DNA of 21,495 nt, taken from Dehalococcoidia bacterium. Lineage in GTDB: Bacteria; Chloroflexota; Dehalococcoidia; Dehalococcoidales; Fen-1064. Shown piece by piece: positions 15,898 through 21,495 of the stretch (position 1 is the stretch's first letter; every line of letters starts with the position of its first letter). The stretch covers positions 1 to 21,495 of the forward strand of contig JAUYDN010000232.1 of assembly GCA_030691775.1 (NCBI GenBank). Reading direction: 5' to 3'. Under the pieces are notes generated by a model. The model searched no databases. It saw only the letters and a list, made by a program, of their open reading frames with translations, and was not told where the DNA came from. Made by a program: the position numbers and the translations under genes.

Positions 15898-17886
15898 CTA
15901 TCTGGACAAACCGGCATACTCCCTGGTTGCCTCGTCGATTACATCGTTCAGTTGTTTCTGGGAGAAGTTCTTTAACTGCATCGCCTTGCTCGGGCAGGTC
16001 GCCGCGCAGGCGCCACAACCCTTGCAGATTGCCTCATTCACCACCGCTATCCTCGATTTGGGGTCGATTTCCACGGCACTGTACTGGCAGATGGCTTTGC
16101 AGTAGCCGCATCCCGCGCACACTTCGGCGTCCACGAAAGCAGTCGCGGCTTCCATTTCCACCTTACCCCTGCTGATGAGCTCGAGCGCGCGGGCGGCGGC
16201 GCCGGTTGCCTGTACCACCGTATCGGTGATGTCCTTGGGAGACTGACAGCACCCGACGGCGAAAACTCCATCGAGCATGGTGCCCACGGGGTCGAGCTTG
16301 GGGTGGCGCTCCAGGAAAAAGCCATCGGCGCTGCGCCCCAGCAAGAAGGTGCGCGCCACTTCTCCCATATCCGCGCGCGGTTTCATCGCCACGCTGAGCA
16401 CAACCATATCTACCGGAACGCGTATCATCGTTCCCAGCAGGGTGTCTTCGGTTATGACAATGAGCTTGCCGTTCTCTTCATCGCCCTGTGTAATATTCGT
16501 GACCTGGCCGATTTTGCCGCGGATGAACTGCACACCCTCGTCCGAAGCCTTCTGGTAAAACTCCTCGTGCCCTTTGCCGAAACAGCGCATATCGATGTAC
16601 ATCTGGTAAACGCTGGTATCCGGACCGAGCTGTTGTTTAAGCAGGCGGGCATACTTGAGGCTGTACATACAGCAAACGCGCGAGCAGTACGGGAAGTAAT
16701 TCTGGTCGCGGCTTCCCACGCAATGCGCGATGGCGATGGCTTTCGGCGGCTTGCCGTTTTTTAACAGCACCTTGCCACCGGTGGGTCCATCCGGGTTCGA
16801 CATCCGTTCGAACTCCGGGCTGGTGAGCACGTTTTCAAACCTGCCATAACCAAGCTGGGTGATGGGGGTGGGGTCGAACGTATCGTAACCGGTCGCCAGG
16901 ATGCAGGCGCCGATTTCTGCCTCGGTCGTCTCGTCCGCCTGGTTGAAATCGATAGCTTTGGTGGGGCAGACATCGGCGCAGATATGGCAACTGCCGTCGA
17001 TGAAATACTTACAGGTCTTGCGGTCGATGACAGGCACGTTCGGGATGGCTTTGGGGAAGGGAATGTAGATTGCCTTCCGGGTCTTCATACCGTGGTCGAA
17101 CTCGCCGGGTACTTCCACGGGGCATTGTGCCCAGCATTCGCCACAGCCGTTACATTTCGATTCTTCGACGTAGCGTGCCTTCTTGTTGATTGTGGCTTTA
17201 AAGTTACCGATATAGCCGGCGACCTCAGTCACTTCACTGTTGGTAAATAGTTCGATGTTCTTATTTTCTTTGACCGCCAGCATGCGCGGGATGAGGATAT
17301 CCGTGGTGGATTCAAGGCTGGGAAAAGTTTTACCTAACTGCGCCATCCGCCCGCCGATGCTCGGCGTTTTTTCCACCAGGTATACCTTGTTGCCGGTACT
17401 GGCGATTTCCAGGGCGGTCTGTATGCCGGCGATACCCGCCCCCACGATGAGGGTGTTCGGGTTGACCGGTGCAAACATGGCTTCCAGCGGGTTGTGGTAA
17501 AGCACGCGCCGTACCCCCGCTGCGATGAGTCCCATTGCCTTCTCCGTGGCTTCTACCTTGTTGTGGCTGTGTACCCAGGAGCAAAGCTCGCGGATGGTCG
17601 CCATCTCGCACTGGTGCGGATTGAGACCGGCTTCGGCGCAGGCGTCACGGAAGGTGCGGAGGTGCAGGGTGGGGGAGCAGGAGGCGACGAGCACGCCGTT
17701 CAGCCCCAGTTCTTTAATATCGTTCTTAATTAAGTCCTGCCCCGGGTCGGAGCACATAAAGGTGTAGTGTCTTGCTACTACCACCGAGGGTAAAGTAGCC
17801 GCATATTCCGTCACCTTCGGCACGTCAAGGTAGCCGGCGATATTCGAGCCGCAATGGCAGACATAAACCCCGATTTTTCTCTTCAT
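15898..17886 (-). CDS. hdrA: Heterodisulfide reductase subunit A (HdrA)
   Basis: This 662-aa protein is an HdrA of classical layout: N-terminal domain with CHCG (10-13), FAD motif GAGIAG (149-154), inserted ferredoxin motifs C245/C248/C251/C255 and C292 plus C300/C303/C307, the flavin-proximal set C389, C401, C405-C406, and two C-terminal ferredoxin motifs (C590/C593/C596/C600 and C621/C624/C627/C631). HdrA holds the bifurcating FAD of HdrABC complexes. The ATG at 17886 is preferred because AAGG lies nine bases upstream; a TTG at 17895 is possible. It is nine bases from the tandem HdrA and about 280 bases after the HdrA-GltD gene. Confidence 0.95.
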   Translation of the reverse strand: MKRKIGVYVCHCGSNIAGYLDVPKVTEYAATLPSVVVARHYTFMCSDPGQDLIKNDIKELGLNGVLVASCSPTLHLRTFRDACAEAGLNPHQCEMATIRELCSWVHSHNKVEATEKAMGLIAAGVRRVLYHNPLEAMFAPVNPNTLIVGAGIAGIQTALEIASTGNKVYLVEKTPSIGGRMAQLGKTFPSLESTTDILIPRMLAVKENKNIELFTNSEVTEVAGYIGNFKATINKKARYVEESKCNGCGECWAQCPVEVPGEFDHGMKTRKAIYIPFPKAIPNVPVIDRKTCKYFIDGSCHICADVCPTKAIDFNQADETTEAEIGACILATGYDTFDPTPITQLGYGRFENVLTSPEFERMSNPDGPTGGKVLLKNGKPPKAIAIAHCVGSRDQNYFPYCSRVCCMYSLKYARLLKQQLGPDTSVYQMYIDMRCFGKGHEEFYQKASDEGVQFIRGKIGQVTNITQGDEENGKLIVITEDTLLGTMIRVPVDMVVLSVAMKPRADMGEVARTFLLGRSADGFFLERHPKLDPVGTMLDGVFAVGCCQSPKDITDTVVQATGAAARALELISRGKVEMEAATAFVDAEVCAGCGYCKAICQYSAVEIDPKSRIAVVNEAICKGCGACAATCPSKAMQLKNFSQKQLNDVIDEATREYAGLSR

Positions 17887-18165
17887 GGTTATCAACCTTA
17901 TCTAGCCATCAGCTTTCAGCTCCCAGTTTTCGTATTAATCGTCCACGGCGAGCGGCGTCACCCACCATGATGAAAACTTCCCTTCTCCCTTGAGGGGAGA
18001 AGGGAAGAGCCTGCCCTGAGCGAAGCCGAAGGGATGAGGGTGATTTTACGATTCTACCACCCTCACTGTCTATTTTCCAAGCAATGCGGTAAGCATCCGC
18101 TTCCCTCTTGTGCTTGACTCGTATTTTTCCGGAAATCCTTCATACTAATAGTCACCAAGCATCGT
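17887..18165. other. Intergenic gap with GC-rich hairpin repeat
   Basis: No gene is believed here. A 12-bp perfect stem, TTCCCTTCTCCC at 17978-17989 with its complement at 17995-18006, is followed by AGAGCCTGCCC. The same hairpin-plus-tail arrangement appears at 21444-21480. An AGCTGAAAGCTGATGG tract (minus strand, about 17908-17923) adds low-complexity sequence. A weak TTGGAA-18-TAGAAT promoter can be read on the minus strand but is not claimed. The hairpin could reduce readthrough from the HdrA-GltD gene. Confidence 0.5.
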
Positions 18166-20928
18166 TCAACTGACTGCTGACTGCTGACTGCTGATTGCTT
18201 CTTTCTTTCTGGACTGCTCCACGAGTGACACGAGGACGATGGCTTTTGCCGCCGCGCCGATAGACTGCGACACCGTATCCGGTATATCCTTGGGACCCTG
18301 ACAGCACCCCGCCAGGTAGATGCCATCGGTCAGGGTGCCCATCGTGTCCAGCTTGTAATGCTTTTCCTGGAAGAAACCGTCCTTATCCTGTTCCAGCCCG
18401 AAGATGCCGGCGGTGTCCTTCGCGTCTGCGCGCGGTTCGATAGCGGTAGACAGGATGACCATGTCGACAGCCACGCGCACCATCTGGTTGAGTAATGTGT
18501 CCTCGACGACGACGATGAGCTTACCTTTCTCCTCGTCTGGCTTTGTAATGTTCGTGACCTGCACCGCTTTACCACGGATGAAATTGACACCTTCATCGGA
18601 GATGCGCTTGTAGAACTCCTCGTAGCCCTTGCCGAAACAACGCATATCGATGTACATCTGGTAGACGGCGGCACCCGTCTTCTCGCGAATAAGATGAGCG
18701 TGCTTCAGTCCGTACATACAGCACACGCGTGAGCAGTACTCGTGGTAGTTCTTGTCGCGTGAGCCGATGCAGTGCAGGATTGCCGCGCTCTTGGGCGTAC
18801 TGCCGTCTTTGAGCTGGATATGTCCCTCCGTGGGACCGGTCGAGCTTACCATGCGCTCGAACTCGAGACCGGTATAGACGTCAGGGAAGCGCCCGTAGCC
18901 GTACTGGGTCATCGGGGTGGGGTCGAGCAGGTCGTAGCCGGTGGTGACGATGATAGCGCCCGCGTCCACCACCATATCCTCGTCTTGCATCTCGTGGTGG
19001 ATTACCTTACGCTCACAGACGGCAACGCAGGCAAGACATTCACTGCAGACACCGCAGTTGAGACATCGTTGCGCTTCGGCGATTGCCGCCTTCTCGTCGA
19101 AACCTGTCTCGACCTCGATAAAGCCCTGTCTTTCAGCCGTTGAAAGGGCGGGCATTTTGGCTCGCGCCTGCTTCTGCACGCCTTCCTTGTTGATAAACTG
19201 GACACGGTTCCTGGGTTCCGGCCGGCCTTCTTTCAAATCGACGCCATTGAGATAGCGGTCGATGGAAATAGCGGCTTCTTTGCCCGCGGCAACCACGCTG
19301 ATAACATCCGCGGGACCGGAGACAGCATCGCCGCCGGCGAACACGCCTTCGATATTGGTCTGCAATGTGACGCTGTCAACCTGCACCGTGCCCGACCTGG
19401 CGTAACCGAGTTTTTCCGGCAGTTTGCTCTTGTCCACTGCTTGACCCGTAGCCATAATGACGGTATCCACGCCCATAACATACTCACTGCCCTCGATGGG
19501 AATGGGGCGCCGGCGTCCGCTGGCATCCGGCTCGCCTAACTGCATCTTGATGTTCTGGATACCGGTGACTTTGCCGTTTTCCGTAAGTATCTTTACCGGG
19601 TTGGTCAATAGATTAAACTTGATTCCTTCGTGTTCGGTTTCCTCGATTTCCTCTGCGGCGGCGGGCATCTCGGCGCGGGAACGGCGGTAAACAATCGATA
19701 CCTCTTTGGCTCCCAGCCGTAAGGCGACTCTTGCCGCATCCATGGCGGAGTTACCGCCGCCTATCACCGCCACCCTCTGCCCGATGCTTACTTTCTCGCC
19801 GCCATTGGCGCGTTTAAGAAATGTCAGGGCGTCCAGCACGTCATCGCTGTCTTCGCCGGGGATATTCATCTTCGTGCCGGTACCAGCGCCCGTGGCGAGG
19901 AAAACTGCCTTGTAGCCCTGGTTGAAAAGGTCTTCCAGCTTCGTGACCGGGGTGTTCACCTTGATTTCCACGCCCAGCTCTTTAACATAGTCGATTTCAT
20001 CATCGACGATTTTCTTGGGGAGGCGGTATTCTGGAATGCCGTAGCGGAGCAGGCCGCCGGTCTCAGGGGAGGCTTCAAAGACCGTCACCGGGTAGCCCAG
20101 TCGCACCAGGTCGTAGGCGCAGGCGATACCCGCCGGACCTGACCCGACAACTGCCACTTTCTGGGTTTGCGTAATGGGGAAGGGTTGGGCTTTGGGTCGG
20201 CCGTTCTTCATCTCGTAATCAGCCATAAAGCGTTTAAGGAAGCGGATTGAGACCGGCTCGTCGACCTTACCACGCTCGCATTCAGCTTCACAGGGGTGGG
20301 TGCAGACGCGACCGCAGACTCCGGCGAAGGGCATCGTGCGCCGCAGCACTTCCAGGGCTTCCTTGAACCTGCCCTGTGAAATGAGCGCCACGTAACCCTG
20401 GGCGTTGACGCCGGCAGGGCAGGTAACGCGGCAGGGAGGTAATCCGCGCTTATCGATTGTATACACATTGGGGACAGCCTGGGGAAAGGGACGGTAAGCC
20501 GCTTTGCGCTGTGCCAATCCCAGTTGCCATTCGCTGGGGAGCGAGACGGGACAGACACGGGCGCACTCGCCGCAAGCGGTGCAGTCGGCGATATCGACGA
20601 ATTTCGATTTCTTGTGAATCGTAGCTTTGAAGTTGCCAGCGTAACCTGTCACTTTGGTGACTTCGGCGCAGGTAATGAGCTCGACGTTGCGGTGCGCGCC
20701 CACCTGGCTCATCTTGGGTGTGCCGATGCAGGAGGCGCAGTCCATGGTGGGAAAAGTCTTATCCAACTGCATCATGCGTCCGCCTACGGTAGGGAGCTTC
20801 TCCACGAGGTAGACGTGGTGTTCGGAGTCAGCTACCTCGAGGGCGGCTTGCATGCCGGCAATCCCGGCGCCGACGACGAGCACAGCCGGTTTATTCAAAA
20901 CTTCTTGCGGTATCACTTTCTTAGCCAC
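18166..20928 (-). CDS. HdrA with an inserted GltD/NfnB-like NAD(P)H module (920 aa)
   Basis: HdrA sequence runs from 1 to about 160 (FAD motif GAGIAG 20-25, CASC 64-67, ferredoxin motif C116/C119/C122/C126). At the point where the second ferredoxin motif normally begins, a GltD-like segment of about 460 residues is inserted: N-terminal Cys set C166, C170, C205, C209, C213, C217, FAD motif GSGPAG 262-267, NAD(P)H motif GGGNSAMDAAR 390-400 with YRRSR after it, and a second FAD motif GVFAGGDA 528-535. HdrA resumes with C622/C625/C628/C631/C634/C638 and the flavin-proximal set C720, C732, C736-C737. It lacks the HdrA N-terminal domain and the C-terminal ferredoxins. GTG start at 20928 with AGGAGG upstream. 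The last residues (ISSQQSAVS) come from a 7-bp tandem repeat. Likely the NAD(P)H entry or exit of the complex. Confidence 0.93.
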   Translation of the reverse strand: MAKKVIPQEVLNKPAVLVVGAGIAGMQAALEVADSEHHVYLVEKLPTVGGRMMQLDKTFPTMDCASCIGTPKMSQVGAHRNVELITCAEVTKVTGYAGNFKATIHKKSKFVDIADCTACGECARVCPVSLPSEWQLGLAQRKAAYRPFPQAVPNVYTIDKRGLPPCRVTCPAGVNAQGYVALISQGRFKEALEVLRRTMPFAGVCGRVCTHPCEAECERGKVDEPVSIRFLKRFMADYEMKNGRPKAQPFPITQTQKVAVVGSGPAGIACAYDLVRLGYPVTVFEASPETGGLLRYGIPEYRLPKKIVDDEIDYVKELGVEIKVNTPVTKLEDLFNQGYKAVFLATGAGTGTKMNIPGEDSDDVLDALTFLKRANGGEKVSIGQRVAVIGGGNSAMDAARVALRLGAKEVSIVYRRSRAEMPAAAEEIEETEHEGIKFNLLTNPVKILTENGKVTGIQNIKMQLGEPDASGRRRPIPIEGSEYVMGVDTVIMATGQAVDKSKLPEKLGYARSGTVQVDSVTLQTNIEGVFAGGDAVSGPADVISVVAAGKEAAISIDRYLNGVDLKEGRPEPRNRVQFINKEGVQKQARAKMPALSTAERQGFIEVETGFDEKAAIAEAQRCLNCGVCSECLACVAVCERKVIHHEMQDEDMVVDAGAIIVTTGYDLLDPTPMTQYGYGRFPDVYTGLEFERMVSSTGPTEGHIQLKDGSTPKSAAILHCIGSRDKNYHEYCSRVCCMYGLKHAHLIREKTGAAVYQMYIDMRCFGKGYEEFYKRISDEGVNFIRGKAVQVTNITKPDEEKGKLIVVVEDTLLNQMVRVAVDMVILSTAIEPRADAKDTAGIFGLEQDKDGFFQEKHYKLDTMGTLTDGIYLAGCCQGPKDIPDTVSQSIGAAAKAIVLVSLVEQSRKKEAISSQQSAVS
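18172..18199. repeat. Four 7-bp tandem units at the 3' end of the HdrA-GltD gene
   Basis: GACTGCT at 18172-18178, 18179-18185 and 18186-18192, then GATTGCT at 18193-18199. It encodes the end of the HdrA-GltD reading frame and probably replaced the original stop codon region. Unit number may vary between strains. Confidence 0.7.
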
Positions 20929-20975
20929 GACGGCGACCTCCTGGGAGGACTAAAAACAGGCAACTTCGGCAAAAC

Positions 20976-21004
20976 ATTGTAGCGGAATTCGAGCGGATAT
21001 GCAA
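20976..21004 (-). promoter_or_regulatory. Sigma70-type promoter of the Hdr cluster
   Basis: On the minus strand TTGCAT (20999-21004) and TACAAT (20976-20981) are separated by exactly 17 bases. Transcription would begin near 20969, giving a leader of about 40 bases that holds AGGAGG before the GTG at 20928. It is the best promoter match in the window. Confidence 0.6.
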
Positions 21005-21029
21005 TCCTGCGTGCGAAGGAGATGTGGAT

Positions 21030-21314
21030 ATGGAAAAACAGTTTCTTTGCATGATTATCTTTAAAGAGGACTCCGATGTTGTGCCCCCAACTGACTGTTT
21101 AGCCTCAAATACCATTCCTTCCCGCAATCTAAGACGAGCCGCAAACGGGAGATATTTGCACTACTTTTCCCTCTATCCCCTGTCTATATTTTACCTTAAA
21201 ACCGTGCCTGTGTGCCACTCCGGGAGGGTAGAACAGCCGTATGCGCTTTTAGGCGTAGGCACACGGTATTCACAAGCACATGATACCTATTGTAGTGTCT
21301 CCGAAATAACTTAA
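21030..21314 (+). CDS. Doubtful small ORF divergent from the Hdr cluster
   Basis: This 94-codon ORF has a good AAGGAG (21016-21021) eight bases before the ATG at 21030, but its protein (MEKQFLCMIIFKEDSD...) shows no motif I know, and its last codons and stop lie in the 169-bp repeat. Its start region overlaps the upstream side of the Hdr promoter. Alternatives are a truncated gene or chance. Apart from this ORF and the promoter, nothing else is seen from 20929 to 21290. Confidence 0.25.
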   Translation: MEKQFLCMIIFKEDSDVVPPTDCLASNTIPSRNLRRAANGRYLHYFSLYPLSIFYLKTVPVCHSGRVEQPYALLGVGTRYSQAHDTYCSVSEIT

Positions 21315-21459
21315 CAATTACACATGGAGTGTGGTGCCACGTACGAAATATGAAAATGATGGTTGCAAAGGGTGGGAAAGCAAGATGACTGCCAACTTGC
21401 ACAAGGGAGTTGAGAGGGGCGTCAGCCCCTCTCAAAATAGTTCTGCCCCTTCTCTGCGG
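21291..21459 (-). repeat. Right copy of the ~169-bp inverted repeat
   Basis: Reverse complement of 175-343 with about six mismatches. The inward end reads TGTAGTGTCTCC and the outer end runs into a hairpin repeat (TGCCCCTTCTC / GAGAAGGGGCA at 21444-21469). The two copies face each other across about 20.9 kb containing all believed genes. Confidence 0.85.
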
Positions 21460-21480
21460 AGAAGGGGCAAGAGCCTGCCC
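21444..21480. repeat. GC-rich hairpin repeat with AGAGCCTGCCC tail
   Basis: An 11-bp stem TGCCCCTTCTC/GAGAAGGGGCA (21444-21469) is followed by AGAGCCTGCCC, the same arrangement as at 17978-18018. It overlaps the outer end of the 169-bp repeat. Confidence 0.55.
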
Positions 21481-21495
21481 CGCACTTGATGCGGG

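Noticed and set aside
20921..21127. Minus-strand ORF upstream of the HdrA-GltD gene
   Set aside because: It covers the promoter and ribosome binding site of that gene and has no recognisable content.

Overview
The window looks like part of an anaerobic bacterial chromosome. The best guess is Chloroflexota, class Dehalococcoidia or a relative. The reasons are family content (a tungsten-type aldehyde:ferredoxin oxidoreductase, several HdrA paralogues, an MvhD-like and an FrhB-like subunit, a PflX-type radical SAM protein) and many short interspersed palindromic repeats between genes. No rRNA, tRNA, CRISPR array or transposase gene was seen, so the taxonomy is inference.

Layout. (1) 1-646: a short palindromic repeat, the left copy of a ~169-bp repeat, and one doubtful Cys-rich ORF. 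(2) 647-6496, plus strand: P-loop kinase, aldehyde:ferredoxin oxidoreductase, leucyl aminopeptidase, UPF0173 metallo-hydrolase, DUF362-like protein and a Zn-ribbon-like hypothetical, tightly packed and probably co-transcribed. (3) 6493-7857, minus strand: a 48-aa small protein, a PflX-type radical SAM protein and acylphosphatase. The last plus gene and acylphosphatase meet tail to tail and overlap in their stop codons. (4) 7958-20928, minus strand: a long heterodisulfide-reductase-like cluster, transcribed in the order HdrA with an inserted NAD(P)H module (920 aa), HdrA (662 aa), tandem HdrA-HdrA (1005 aa), MvhD, FrhB/FdhB-like, HdrC, HdrB, then a 0.5-kb repeat-rich gap and an HdrD-like protein. 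A good promoter candidate precedes the first gene, and a perfect palindrome resembling a terminator follows the last. (5) 20929-21495: a promoter region, one doubtful ORF and the right, inverted copy of the 169-bp repeat.

How the genes may work together. The Hdr cluster has every part of an electron-bifurcating or confurcating flavoprotein complex except a hydrogenase: flavin cores, ferredoxin arms, an MvhD adaptor, an FrhB-like electron-entry subunit, and HdrB/HdrC plus a second CCG-domain protein as thiol/disulfide-type or unknown-acceptor modules. The GltD/NfnB-like module set inside one HdrA suggests NAD(P)H as one partner. The nearby aldehyde:ferredoxin oxidoreductase could exchange ferredoxin with it. 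This four-HdrA-core, hydrogenase-free, NAD(P)H-linked arrangement is the best candidate here for a poorly described system.
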